A DNA stretch of 64,000 bases from an uncultured Pseudomonadales bacterium (GCA_943842505.1 CALTDI010000002.1:62001-126000), one strand, 5' to 3'. Counted from the first letter of the stretch, positions 1 to 8,497 are shown. Made by a program: numbers and translations. The notes: a model not told the origin generated them from the letters alone.

Positions 1-170
1 CAACGACGGTCGATGCGAGTTTAATAACAGGAATTAACGGTACAGCGGATGAAGTAAATGCGGTAGTAGCGGCAGCAGGTATCAACACAGCAAGTAATTA
101 TACGTCAACACTTTCAGGTACAAGTGTAAATGCGACTGTTAATACGATCTTGGGTGATACGACCGGTGTC

Positions 171-573
171 GTTACAGCGACTCTTACGGCTGGCGCAGCG
201 GCTGCAGTGAATACGGCGCTTGCCAATGCCGCGGCAACAGATGCGCTGACAATTACTATTACCGATACGTCGGTAGATGCCACTGTATTGAAAGCGTTTG
301 ATGCGAAGACCTCAGTGAACCTGGTTGACAGTAATACTATTGCTACCCTGACAGGAACGACAGCAGCTGACTTCGTAACAGTTTTAACAGCTGGTGCAAC
401 AGCCGGTTTAGCTGGCTCGGAAGCGGCGACAATAGGTGGTACTGTTTCAGCAGCAGATGCAAATAGCGTTGCCAACGTCACATCCGGTATCGTTACGGCA
501 ACTCTTACGGCTGGCACGGCGGCTGCAGTGAATACGGCGCTTGCCAATGCCGCGGCAACCGATGCGTTGACTA
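171..573 (+). repeat. Two in-frame copies of an ~82-bp repeat, 321 bp apart
   Basis: Bases 171-252 and 492-573 are nearly identical. Both encode VTATLTAG, then AAVNTALANAAATDALTI, with only a few differences. The offset of 321 bp is exactly 107 codons, so this is an internal protein repeat conserved at the DNA level, suggesting recent duplication or gene conversion within the surface-protein gene. Confidence 0.85.
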
Positions 574-999
574 TCACAGCAACTAATGTCTCAACGGATA
601 TTGCTGACTTAATTGCATTAAACGGTAAGTCATCTGTAGCAATTGGTGCAGGAGCTGTAGTTACAATTACAAGTGCAGCTACTACAACTATAGATCTAAC
701 TTCCGCTGGTGTTACATGGGCGTCTGGTATAAATGTTACTGGCACAGGTGAGCTGATACCATTACTGGTACAGTGGAGCTGATACCATTACTGGTGGTGC
801 TGGTATCGATGCAATTGACGTTGGTGCAGGTTCAGTTGACACTGTCATTCTCACTACAGTGGCTGCAGTTGCTGACCGTGATACGATAACAAACTTCGTG
901 TCTGCAACGGATAAAGTTACTCTGGGCGCGGCGCTTACTACTGCGGGTACGGCGGCTGGTGCGGCTAATGTTGTAGCTGATACAACAGCTGCTGGTGTT

Positions 1000-1164
1000 G
1001 GCGGAGGCGGAGGCGGAGGCGGAGGCGGAGGCGGCGGTGGCGTGGCGGAGGCGGCGGTGGCGGCGGTAGGCGGAGGCGGCGGTGGCGGCGTAGGCGGAGG
1101 CGGTGGCGGCGGCGGAGGCGGTGGCGGCGGTGGCGGTGGCGGAGGCGTAGGTGTTGGTGGTGGT
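1000..1164 (+). repeat. GGN-codon (polyglycine) low-complexity tract
   Basis: Fifty-five codons made almost only of GGC, GGA and GGT encode runs of Gly broken by a few Val. The island VAEAAVAAV (about 1045-1071) is the same GGN DNA read one phase off: after the bases GT the sequence reads eight GGN codons, then an A returns it to the original phase. This is a compensated slippage within the repeat. A flexible linker before the secreted C-terminus is the simplest role. Confidence 0.85.
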
Positions 1165-1611
1165 GCTTACGCACTTACTGGAGCTTCTACAGCTACGAGT
1201 GATGTCATTTTACTGAATACTACTGGTGCTGTTACTGCTGTTGGCGCTAACTCTGGTGACCTATCAATAGCAACTGATGGTACTGAGTTATTAAAAGCGC
1301 TAACAACTGATGCTGCTGCTGATACATATACTGGGATTACAACCGCTGGTGCGAGTGACTCGGCTTACTTGGTTGCTAGTCAAGGTGGCACTACATATGT
1401 ATATTCAGCGAGTGATGCTAATGGTGATAGCCTACTTGCTGCCAGTGAGATTCAATTGGTAGGTACATTTAGGGGTACCGCCGCAATGGTTGCTGCCGAT
1501 TTCATACTTGCCTAATATTTTTTAGATATAGAGTATTAGCAAATAGGAAAAGGTGAACACCGAAAGGCAATTAGCCTCAGTATCTGACTTAAGATACTAA
1601 TGATTGAGAGC

Positions 1612-1641
1612 CCCCGGTTCAGAGATGAGCCGGGGTTTTTT
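1612..1641 (+). terminator. Rho-independent terminator of the surface-protein gene
   Basis: A 9-bp GC-rich stem (CCCCGGTTC with GAGCCGGGG, one G-U pair) has a six-base loop AGAGAT and is followed by six T. It lies about 100 bp after the stop codon at 1515. Confidence 0.9.
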
Positions 1642-1886
1642 ATTGTGTGAATTTTAGCGATGGATGTCATCTTTCATTTGCGATTAGACTCATTGAGTTG
1701 AAGCGCTAAACCGCCAAGGCTGAAATGTCGGGACTTGCACAGTTTTGGGGACTTTCTGTATAGGTCATAGTTAATAAGGTCTGACCCACGCAGCTTATAC
1801 AACCTTCGCTAATACTTGCGAATAGCAGACGCATTCAGTGCTTAAAGCGTAAATATCGCTAGATAAAACTGTTATAAGGAAGGTTC

Positions 1887-1973
1887 ATGCCACGTGCGCA
1901 TCGGTATTCTGTGCCAGGTCATCTATGGCATATTACCCACCACTGTCATGAGCGAGGCTTCCTCTTAATGTAA
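1887..1973 (+). pseudogene. N-terminal stump of a REP-associated tyrosine (Y1/IS200-like) transposase
   Basis: After a good ribosome-binding site (AAGGAAGG at 1877-1884) an ATG opens 28 codons beginning MPRAHRYSVPGHLWHITHHC and ending at a TAA. This matches the start of Y1-transposase-family proteins linked to REP elements, which typically begin MPR-x-x-R-x-x-PG-x-x-WHIT-x-R-CH. The HUH motif and catalytic Tyr regions are missing, and none of the rest can be seen before the next gene at 2095. The surrounding 1676-2094 holds no other gene. The text TAATAAGGTCTGACCC at about 1770-1785 resembles motifs I recall flanking such transposases. Confidence 0.65.
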
Positions 1974-2094
1974 TCCCCCCAGAGTAGTTATCTCGTTTTT
2001 GGTCTTTTTACGCTGTCCCAGTGTGTTTTCCCAGCTTGAGCCGACGGGGTACAATACACCGCAAGGTCCAGCGTAACTGACTTTTGGAGAGGCA

Positions 2095-3528
2095 ATGAAA
2101 ACAGCGTTTGACGAGTCCTGGAAAAATTGGATAAAGACCAACGTCGATAACGGCCAAGAAAAGGATGGCATTTTTAAAATCCTTTTAGACGAGGGCTACG
2201 ATTATCACGCGATCTGTCGCGAAATGAATTACAAACCTTCAGTGCCACTTGACCAATTGAGAAATCCATTTACAGATGCTAAAAGACTACTTGCTAGATG
2301 CGACGAGGACAATGGCGCCTTAATTAATACAAACCAGTTGTTCTTGCCAAACGCAAAGAGGGTCGAAAGCGATAGGCTTGAGTTGTATACCTTAGGAGAT
2401 TTTCTCGACGAAGATGAGTGCGCACAATTTGTTCAACTTATAAGGTCAAGCTTAAAGCCCTCAGGTTTGTCCAGCTATGAGAAGGACAGTTCTTACCGAA
2501 CGAGCCGAACCTGCGATCTGGCGCAGCTCCAAAATCCATTCGTTAAAGAAGTTGATGACCGCATCTGTAAAATTATGGGAATCCACAGTTCCTACTCAGA
2601 GGCTATTCAAGGCCAATACTACGAAGTCGGCGAAGAATTTAAAGCGCACACGGATTATTTTGAAGCACATGAGCTGCAAGAACACGGGGCGGAAATGGGG
2701 CAGCGCACATTCACCGTAATGATCTATCTTAATGATACTAAAAAAGGTGGCCACACAAAGTTTGTAAATATTGATAGCCAATTTGAACCCAAAACTGGCA
2801 CAGCGGTTATTTGGAACAGTCTCAACGCGGATGGTTCGATAAACTTCGATAGCATACATCATGGTATGCCGGTTGAAGAGGGCTACAAGGCGGTTATTAC
2901 TAAATGGTTTCGCTCTACTAGCTCATCAAATCAAGAGCAGCCTATGTTCATCAAAGAACGCAATGAATTTGTTCCAAACTACACAAAAATTGGCTTTAAA
3001 AAAACAAAGATACCATCTGATCTATTTGCAAAAATATTGAAGTTCTATCGGGAAAATGGAAATTTGACCGAAGATGAAATTATCCCCGGTGACTTTGTTT
3101 ACACCAAGGAAAAGGGAAAGCAAAGCAGTGTTTTGATCGATTTAAGCCCGGAACTTCGTACAGAAATTCATGAAACAATGCAGCCACTACTGGAAAAATG
3201 GTGTGGGCAACGGCTAGATCCTACTTTTGTTTATGGGATTAGAGTATACAAAGATAAGGCTATTTTGACGCCACACCGGGACCGCGTTGATACTCATATT
3301 ATCAGTGCAATTATCAATGTTGGTCAAGAAGTCAGAGAAGACTGGCCGCTGATACTTGACGATAATTACTATCGTAGTCATAGGGTGGTAATGGAGCCGG
3401 GTGATGTCTTGTTTTATGAAGGGGCCCGACTTGCACACGGTCGGCCAATTGCTCTTAACGGCAAGAGCTTTGCTAATATTTTTTGTCATTTTAAACTCGC
3501 AGACTATATGGCAACCGGTTCCGTATGA
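2095..3528 (+). CDS. Two-domain 2-oxoglutarate/Fe(II) oxygenase-like protein (prolyl 4-hydroxylase type)
   Basis: 477 residues. The first catalytic domain (about 95-275) is prolyl-4-hydroxylase-like: iron ligands His185 and Asp187 (AHTDYF), distal His255 (DSIHHGMPV) and Lys265 of the EGYKAV segment, which in P4H enzymes binds 2-oxoglutarate. A second, more divergent domain (about 330-470) also has a full triad: His394 and Asp396 (TPHRDR) and His448 (ARLAHGRP), with Arg450 after the last His. The family hydroxylates proteins or small molecules; the substrate here is unknown. The ATG follows GGAGAGG. The gene is monocistronic, is more AT-rich than the housekeeping genes, and sits just downstream of a transposase relic, which is compatible with horizontal acquisition. 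Confidence 0.8.
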   Translation: MKTAFDESWKNWIKTNVDNGQEKDGIFKILLDEGYDYHAICREMNYKPSVPLDQLRNPFTDAKRLLARCDEDNGALINTNQLFLPNAKRVESDRLELYTLGDFLDEDECAQFVQLIRSSLKPSGLSSYEKDSSYRTSRTCDLAQLQNPFVKEVDDRICKIMGIHSSYSEAIQGQYYEVGEEFKAHTDYFEAHELQEHGAEMGQRTFTVMIYLNDTKKGGHTKFVNIDSQFEPKTGTAVIWNSLNADGSINFDSIHHGMPVEEGYKAVITKWFRSTSSSNQEQPMFIKERNEFVPNYTKIGFKKTKIPSDLFAKILKFYRENGNLTEDEIIPGDFVYTKEKGKQSSVLIDLSPELRTEIHETMQPLLEKWCGQRLDPTFVYGIRVYKDKAILTPHRDRVDTHIISAIINVGQEVREDWPLILDDNYYRSHRVVMEPGDVLFYEGARLAHGRPIALNGKSFANIFCHFKLADYMATGSV

Positions 3529-4118
3529 GGGGGCGGGCGGATTAAATTTATCCCATTTCACGCGTACCACTAAACTCTGAACTAATCTATCTAGGGCACA
3601 GCAGAAAGAATCTGCGTATGCCTAGACGCTCTAGAATGAGAGTTATTGTCAAATCGAGGCTGTACTAAATTCTGTGTAACTGCCTATCATTAAACCTTTA
3701 AGGGATAAGGATGGGCAGGTGTTCATCGTCATCGGTAATTAATGTGCAGGTCAGTAAAGTAGGGAAATTTGGCAGCTATAGATGGTCTTGAGCTACCAAC
3801 CCCAGCATTATGAATTTTGGCTGCGGGCGCAATATTAAGTGTGACGCGGACTATATGGGGGATAATGAGGGGTATTTTTGTTATATTTTTAGAATAACTA
3901 ATTTAAAATTAACAATTTAGCTAATTATGGGCGGCGTGATGTTGAGCCGACCGTTGGGGCGGTCTTGAGCCTCCCTGGCTTCGTTGCTTGAGGTCTTCCG
4001 ATGCTTATGTAGGATTCACTACACTGCGCTTCGGCCACATGAAGTGCCTCGCCGGGAATGCTGAATCCTCGCTCGGGTAATCGAGTTTGAAGACTGGTGG
4101 AATACAACTTTTATCCAT
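3529..4118. other. 590-bp non-coding region with an AT-rich part and a GC-rich block
   Basis: No convincing gene. Bases 3529-3928 are AT-rich, with only short ORFs. At about 3929 the composition changes abruptly to a GC-rich block that runs to about 4090. It contains the inverted repeat GACCG-TTGGGG-CGGTC (3949-3964). This could be a dispersed intergenic repeat, but only one copy is seen here. Confidence 0.5.
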
Positions 4119-4152
4119 AAAAAAAGGCAGAACCGGAAGGATCTGCCTTTTT
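4119..4152 (-). terminator. Terminator of sodB
   Basis: Stem AAAAAGGCAGA (4121-4131) pairs with TCTGCCTTTTT (4142-4152), with a ten-base loop. On the minus strand the hairpin ends in a run of T and lies 23 bp past the sodB stop. Confidence 0.9.
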
Positions 4153-4174
4153 GCTTTCCGGGTATAACTGTTTG

Positions 4175-4768
4175 CTATGCGTTCGCTAGGTTTTCGTTGG
4201 CGAAGTCCCAGTTGACCAGGTTGTCCAGGAAAGAACCTAGAAAGTCTGGTCGTCGGTTTTGGAAATCCAGGTAGTAGGCGTGTTCCCATACGTCACAGAC
4301 GAGAATAGGGGTCATGCCATCGGTTAGCGGGGTCTCTGCGTTGGCAGATTTGGCGATCTTAAGCGTGGCGCCATCGCTGACTAACCAGACCCAGCCGCTG
4401 CCAAATTGGCCAACGCCGCCTGCAACGAATTCAGACTTGAAGTTCTCGTAGCTGCCAAAGGCCTCCTCGATCTTGGCTGCAATGTCTCCAGTTGGAGTAC
4501 CGCCACCGGATGCGCTTAGGCTATTCCAGAAGAAGCTATGGTTGTAGTGTTGTCCCACATTGTTGAACAACGCGCCGGCTGCTTTAGCAGTTTCTTTTAC
4601 CAGCTCTTCCAGGCTGTCAGCGGTGGTGCCCGCAGCGGCCAGTAGTTCATTGCCTTTTACTACATAAGCGTTGTGATGTTTGCCGTGATGAAAGTCTAAT
4701 GTGTTGGCAGACATATGTGGTTCTAACGCTTCTTTTGCAAAAGGAAGCTCAGGTAATTCTAGATTCAT
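4175..4768 (-). CDS. sodB: Iron superoxide dismutase
   Basis: 197 residues, close to the usual 192-193. Cytosolic enzyme that dismutates superoxide to oxygen and hydrogen peroxide. All four metal ligands are present: His27 (DFHHGKHH), His77 (HYNHSFFWN), Asp159 and His163 (CDVWEHAYY). Gln73, before the second ligand, is the position that in Fe-type enzymes holds the active-site glutamine, and the GQFGSGWVWLV motif is intact, so the Fe (or cambialistic) type is favoured over MnSOD. The gene stands alone with its own terminator. The ATG is preceded by a weak ATTGAGAAA site. Confidence 0.97.
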   Translation of the reverse strand: MNLELPELPFAKEALEPHMSANTLDFHHGKHHNAYVVKGNELLAAAGTTADSLEELVKETAKAAGALFNNVGQHYNHSFFWNSLSASGGGTPTGDIAAKIEEAFGSYENFKSEFVAGGVGQFGSGWVWLVSDGATLKIAKSANAETPLTDGMTPILVCDVWEHAYYLDFQNRRPDFLGSFLDNLVNWDFANENLANA

Positions 4769-5023
4769 AATTTTCTCAATCCATTCTTGATTTACAAATG
4801 CAAGGCAAAGACTCGCCCGCTCTCTGAGTTTTGTTCAGCAATGACGGGGTGTCCTGCAGTGCAACGAAGCCGCTATTCTAGCAGAAAACTAGTGCAGGAA
4901 AGTGATGGAAGTAGAGTTGGGGAGAAATTTTTGAAGCCAAATCGAATGCTATTTGGAAGTCTGCACGCACCGAATCGGGTCGGCCATTCGGGCGTGCAGA
5001 GTTTTATCTTTCTATTGTCTCGG

Positions 5024-5698
5024 TTAGAGGAGCTGCATAACAAGCAGCAATACGGCGGTAAGAGCAATGCCGCAGTGTATGACACCCACTACGCTTGTCA
5101 TTGGACCCTGTTTGCCCTTTATTGCATTGAACTCGAGGCCAATAATGATGACGAGACAGAGGATCTGAGCGACGCTGCTGACGCCATCTTCCATCGACAT
5201 TGGCAGGCGCCCTGCACCGCTTAGATGGGCGGATGCGCCCATGAAGAATAACATTGGCAGCGAGAACAGCGTATTTGTTCGTGAGGCTAGACCGGCTTTC
5301 GCGAGGGCTCCAGCGGCCGCAGGATCGGCTTCACCACCCGCAATGACGGCGTCGGTTGAGGCAATAACAATCTGTTGCGCCGGCCAAATGATTAGCCAAA
5401 CATTGAGGAACATCAGCGTGCCCATCAGCATGCCAATCATAATGTAGAAGTTTACAGCGGCGCCCAAGAAGCCCGCTAGCGCTAAGCCTGACAAGAAGGT
5501 GAGTAGCGCACCGTAACGAAACCACCATAGGGCCCTGGGGACTAGCTTAGAGATAGCGTTAGATTTCGTGGCGGCATCGGCTTCCTTGAAGAACTCGGTC
5601 TGCACGAAATTGAAGTAATAGAGAATGCCTATCCAGGTCACTCCGGCAAAAAAGTGAATCCAGCGAAACAGATAAGATAGTAGGTTTTCTAATTCCAT
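5024..5698 (-). CDS. PuuD-like (urate hydroxylase family) integral membrane protein
   Basis: 224 residues with about six hydrophobic segments. The N-terminus (LFRWIHFFAGVTWIGILYYF) is typical of the DUF989/PuuD membrane domain, whose conserved His and Trp lie in the first helix. Classical PuuD enzymes carry a C-terminal cytochrome c domain and oxidise urate. This protein ends right after the membrane domain with no CxxCH motif, so urate oxidation cannot be assumed. No purine-catabolism genes are nearby. ATG preceded by GGAG. The 255-bp gap to sodB holds no gene I can support. Confidence 0.7.
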   Translation of the reverse strand: MELENLLSYLFRWIHFFAGVTWIGILYYFNFVQTEFFKEADAATKSNAISKLVPRALWWFRYGALLTFLSGLALAGFLGAAVNFYIMIGMLMGTLMFLNVWLIIWPAQQIVIASTDAVIAGGEADPAAAGALAKAGLASRTNTLFSLPMLFFMGASAHLSGAGRLPMSMEDGVSSVAQILCLVIIIGLEFNAIKGKQGPMTSVVGVIHCGIALTAVLLLVMQLL

Positions 5699-5880
5699 AG
5701 CGGGGCTCCAAGGCTCGTTAATTTAATTATTGTTATACCCCCAGTCAGCTACTGGCAGATGCCAGGGGCTCGAAACGCTCTGTGGGTAAGCAATTCGCAG
5801 TCTACCATCGGCTAGATTACTTAGCTATCAGGTGATTGCGGGATGGAATGCGTCGGTAATTTCTAGGATAATGAGCGACT

Positions 5881-6678
5881 ATGAGAGATAACCACGAGAT
5901 AGGCAAAATACCTCCAATTGTTCCGGATAGGGATGATGTAGATACCCATCGGAGCAATAAACGTTCTCAGGGGCAAGATATCGTACGCCCTGGTTACTAT
6001 GCCGAGAAGGTAAAGGTGAGTACCTGGCCGGTTCGTATCATGCTGACTCTCATAGTCTTGGTAATGGCGGGTGCTGGCTATGCAGCCTATACAGGCTATG
6101 GCATGTACCTGGATGAAATGGGGCAGGCTGAACTGCGCATTGCCGATCTGGAGAGACGTCTGGCTCTGGCCGGAGACTCTAACGAAGAATCCATGTTAAA
6201 TATGATCGATAGAATGGATTTTAACTTCTCCGAGATCGACAAACTCTGGGCTGCGCGCCGGGTTATCAACGGTTCGCTAGAAGATGTGCAGTCCGAAATT
6301 GCGAAACTGGGCCTGGTAAATGAGGGTCAGGATGAGACCGTGGCGGCGAATAGTCAGCAGATAGCGGCAGGCAGCCAGGCTGTCATGGCAGCAGAGACCA
6401 AGATAAACGCGCTGAACAACGATGTGGCGACACTCACGGAGTCGATAAGCGGTCTCAATGTATCGGTGCAGGAGCTGGACGCGATGCGAGGCGATCTGTC
6501 GTCAATACGGCAGGCGCTCAATAGTGGTGATAGCACGGTACTGGGTCTGGTGGGTCGATTGGAGTATATGGAAGAGTCCATGGAATCCGTGAATGCCCAC
6601 CGCTTACAGATCAACGAAAGTCTGTTCCGCCTGCAAGAAAATCTGGAGGCGCTGCAGATCTCCGCTGGCGTTCAGTAA
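5881..6678 (+). CDS. Orphan membrane-anchored coiled-coil protein
   Basis: I do not recognise this 265-residue protein. It has a charged cytoplasmic N-terminus (about 1-48), one transmembrane helix (about 50-72, WPVRIMLTLIVLVMAGAGYA) and a long heptad-rich segment (about 80-260) low in Pro and Cys, including the stretch LRIADLERRLALAG. The layout is that of a single-pass protein with a long periplasmic coiled coil, as in some envelope-organising or division-associated proteins, but there is no specific match. It converges on the enoyl-CoA hydratase gene with a 12-bp gap. Confidence 0.65.
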   Translation: MRDNHEIGKIPPIVPDRDDVDTHRSNKRSQGQDIVRPGYYAEKVKVSTWPVRIMLTLIVLVMAGAGYAAYTGYGMYLDEMGQAELRIADLERRLALAGDSNEESMLNMIDRMDFNFSEIDKLWAARRVINGSLEDVQSEIAKLGLVNEGQDETVAANSQQIAAGSQAVMAAETKINALNNDVATLTESISGLNVSVQELDAMRGDLSSIRQALNSGDSTVLGLVGRLEYMEESMESVNAHRLQINESLFRLQENLEALQISAGVQ

Positions 6679-6690
6679 CAAATTCAGCCC

Positions 6691-7486
6691 TCACTGCCCA
6701 GTAAAATTTGGCTCGCGTTTTTCTATAAATGCGGTCACGCCTTCCTTGAAGTCCGCCCTAGAGGCACAGTCTGCAAAATATTCGGCCTCCGCCTGCAGTT
6801 GAGATTCGAATTCACTCTCCAGAGACCGGTAGAAAAGGGCTTTGGTGTTGCCATAGACATGAGTAGGGCCGCTTGCCAGCCTGCTAGCCAGTTTGTGGGT
6901 TTCACGGGTCAGCTCATCATTGTCGACGACGAAATTGATCATGCCTATGTCTTTGGCGGTTTGTCGCATCGAAGCGATCGCCAAGCAGTGCGATTTCCAT
7001 CGCTTTCTTGATGCCAACAGCGCGGGGTAGATGAAAAGAAGAGGAACCATCGGGGCTTGTGCCTATCTTGCAATAGGCCAGCGTGAAGAAGGCATCCTCG
7101 GAGGCGATAACAAGGTCGCAGGCTAGCGCCATGCTGACACCGGCGCCTGCGGCAGCGCCACGGCAACTGGCGATGATAGGTTTGCGCATTCTACGCATCG
7201 CAAACATTATCGGATGAAGGTCATGTATGCGCAGCATGAATTCTTTGCCAATTTCCTCCGATGACTTCTTGATTGACTCTCCCATCCCCTTTACGTCGCC
7301 GCCGGCCATAAAATGATCTCCAGCACCGGTTAGAACCACGCAGCGCACTGAATTATCGCGCTCGATATCGTGCAGGCTCTCACAGAGTTGCGTGCGCATC
7401 TCCATGCTGAGTGCGTTTCGGGCCTCTGGACGATTCATTGTTAGTGTAGCGATACCATCGCTGATCGAAGTTTCTAGGTGTGACAT
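6691..7486 (-). pseudogene. Enoyl-CoA hydratase/isomerase family gene with one frameshift
   Basis: Crotonase fold. The first part (from the ATG at 7486 after CAGGAAATCCCC) carries the N-terminal core NRPEARNALS, the oxyanion-hole segments MAGGDVKGMG and CRGAAAGAGVSMALACDL, and EDAFFTLAYCKIGTSPDGSSS. At about 6960-6962 the frame breaks: AAA in the coding strand, with one A too many, changes DATTAKDIGMI into DATNRQRHRH, and the original frame ends at 6917. The remaining ~90 residues continue in another frame to the stop at 6691. Both halves are otherwise well conserved, so the break is either very recent or an assembly error. If intact the product would be about 264 residues, acting in fatty-acid or related acyl-CoA degradation. 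Confidence 0.8.
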
Positions 7487-7593
7487 GGGGATTTCCTGAT
7501 GTTGGGGCTGTTCTGCCAGTCAGATAGTCAAAGATTGAGATCCGTCAGTATAACGCCAGAATTTGGTGAATTAACAGTCAGTCATCTTTGATC

Positions 7594-7621
7594 TTGGCAA
7601 GAGCGCTCGTTCAGGTATAAT
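7594..7621 (+). promoter_or_regulatory. Sigma-70 promoter of tRNA-Leu
   Basis: TTGGCA (7594-7599) and TATAAT (7616-7621) are separated by 16 bp. The -10 is followed by a GC-rich ACGCGCGC discriminator typical of stable-RNA promoters under stringent control. The tRNA starts 37 bp downstream. Confidence 0.8.
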
Positions 7622-7658
7622 ACGCGCGCTTCAAAGGCTAATAAGCTTTTTGATAGAT

Positions 7659-7743
7659 GCGGATGTGGCGGAATTGGTAGACGCGCTAGATTTAGGTTCT
7701 AGTATCGAAAGGTGTGGGAGTTCAAGTCTCCCCATCCGCACCA
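7659..7743 (+). tRNA. tRNA-Leu (anticodon UAG)
   Basis: 85 nt with encoded CCA. The acceptor stem GCGGATG pairs with CATCCGC. The anticodon stem CTAGA/TCTAG encloses the loop TTTAGGT with anticodon TAG at 7693-7695. A long variable arm and the T-arm GTTCAAGTC are present, as in class II tRNAs. It reads CUA-type leucine codons. Confidence 0.97.
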
Positions 7744-7888
7744 CTTTACGGTTTTACTGAGCCCAGTAAGGCCTTCAAACCCTTTAAAAAACCAGCCAAA
7801 CTCTGGCCAAACTCGGCCAAACCCTGGCCCTAGCTGGGCGTGAAACCGAGTGGGGAAAGCGCTGGGTCTGCAGTGAAATTTATTACTA

Positions 7889-8497
7889 CTAGTTACCCAG
7901 AAACAATGTTTGGACTATGCGGCAAGACTCCAGCGTATCCCCGAAAGAGGGGCCGGGAGAATGCAGCAACCAGGGCCTAAATAAAACCAATCTGTTGTAT
8001 TTGTAGGGTACCGTAAACGTCTTTTCCCAAAGGGATTCATCGAGTCCTTCTTCCTCCAGGAATTTTCTGAAGTCGGTGAAAGAGCTCCATCCATGTTCAG
8101 CGAAGCCTTCGACAGTATTGGGGGCCGCTTCCAAGCCAGTTCTCCGATGCTTCCAGAAAGAGGTTCCATCTGTAACAGGGTGCTCCTTTGACAGATAGAC
8201 GACGCCTGCCCATCTGGTTGTGTTTTCTACATCAAAATGAATATGCATTTTGAATGAATCGTTCGCTCTCGTGAATCGTAATCTGCCATTCGCGTTTGTC
8301 GAAGAGCCTATAGAGGGTTCCTGTGTGAGTTGCTTGAATATTTCACTATGCTGTGGACCGAAAAAAGCCTCTGTAGTCATTACGCCTGCGTAATTTCCAG
8401 TCGGTGAATTTTCTTCATTCATTGAGCTTAAGGCGACTTTTACCAATTCATCTGGGTTGTCATAAAAATCGTCTATTATTATATATCTATCGCGCAT
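7889..8497 (-). CDS. DUF6445 family protein, putative non-heme Fe(II) oxygenase fold
   Basis: 202 residues. The MHIHFD motif (His87, Asp89) and a distal His179 in LFRPWLLHSPGPSFGD, followed by Arg193, have the order of an Fe(II)/2-oxoglutarate facial triad. Other landmarks are WAGVVYLS and TSFWKHRRTG. The family (DUF6445) has no established biochemical role that I can cite; members are often found near tryptophan-halogenase-like genes, none of which are here. The ATG has only a weak ribosome-binding site. It lies between tRNA-Leu and a 570-bp gene-free region and appears to be monocistronic. Confidence 0.7.
   Translation of the reverse strand: MRDRYIIIDDFYDNPDELVKVALSSMNEENSPTGNYAGVMTTEAFFGPQHSEIFKQLTQEPSIGSSTNANGRLRFTRANDSFKMHIHFDVENTTRWAGVVYLSKEHPVTDGTSFWKHRRTGLEAAPNTVEGFAEHGWSSFTDFRKFLEEEGLDESLWEKTFTVPYKYNRLVLFRPWLLHSPGPSFGDTLESCRIVQTLFLGN

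Larger units (their letters stand above)
1..1515 (+). pseudogene. 3' part of a repetitive type-I-secretion-like surface protein, reading frame disrupted twice
   Basis: The frame is open from base 3, so the gene starts upstream of the window. The protein is Ala/Thr/Val-rich with imperfect repeats of about 107 residues, then an RTX-like stretch (GTGADTIT twice, then GGAGIDAID), a region ending TNFVSATDKVTLG, a polyglycine tract, and a C-terminus ending MVAADFILA. This layout resembles large secreted adhesins or S-layer-like proteins exported by type I secretion with an uncleaved C-terminal signal; that assignment is inference. The upstream frame stops at 782. The downstream frame continues from about 778 to the TAA at 1515. 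Two extra TG dinucleotides, near 748 and 768, explain the shift: removing both restores GTGADTITGTGADTITGG. It may be a real disrupted gene or an assembly error. No ABC or membrane-fusion exporter genes are visible nearby. Confidence 0.6.

Noticed and set aside
98..745. Long open frame on the minus strand opposite the surface-protein gene
   Set aside because: It is the antisense of a repetitive Ala/Thr-rich coding sequence; low complexity keeps the other strand open. The plus frame has the protein repeats and C-terminus.
965..1174. Minus-strand Arg/His-rich ORF across the polyglycine tract
   Set aside because: A shadow of GGN repeats read in another frame.
3655..3690. Sequence CTGTACTAAATTCTGTGTAA resembling an insertion-sequence end
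   Set aside because: No partner inverted repeat or transposase fragment was found around it, so the resemblance is insufficient.
4787..5224. 145-codon plus-strand ORF
   Set aside because: Much of it lies opposite the PuuD-like gene and it has no recognisable protein features.
7659..7888. tRNA-Leu 3' end as an integration (att) site for an island
   Set aside because: No integrase and no direct repeat of the tRNA 3' end is seen downstream in the window. The repeated GGCCAAAC motifs at about 7790-7835 are short and not att-like.
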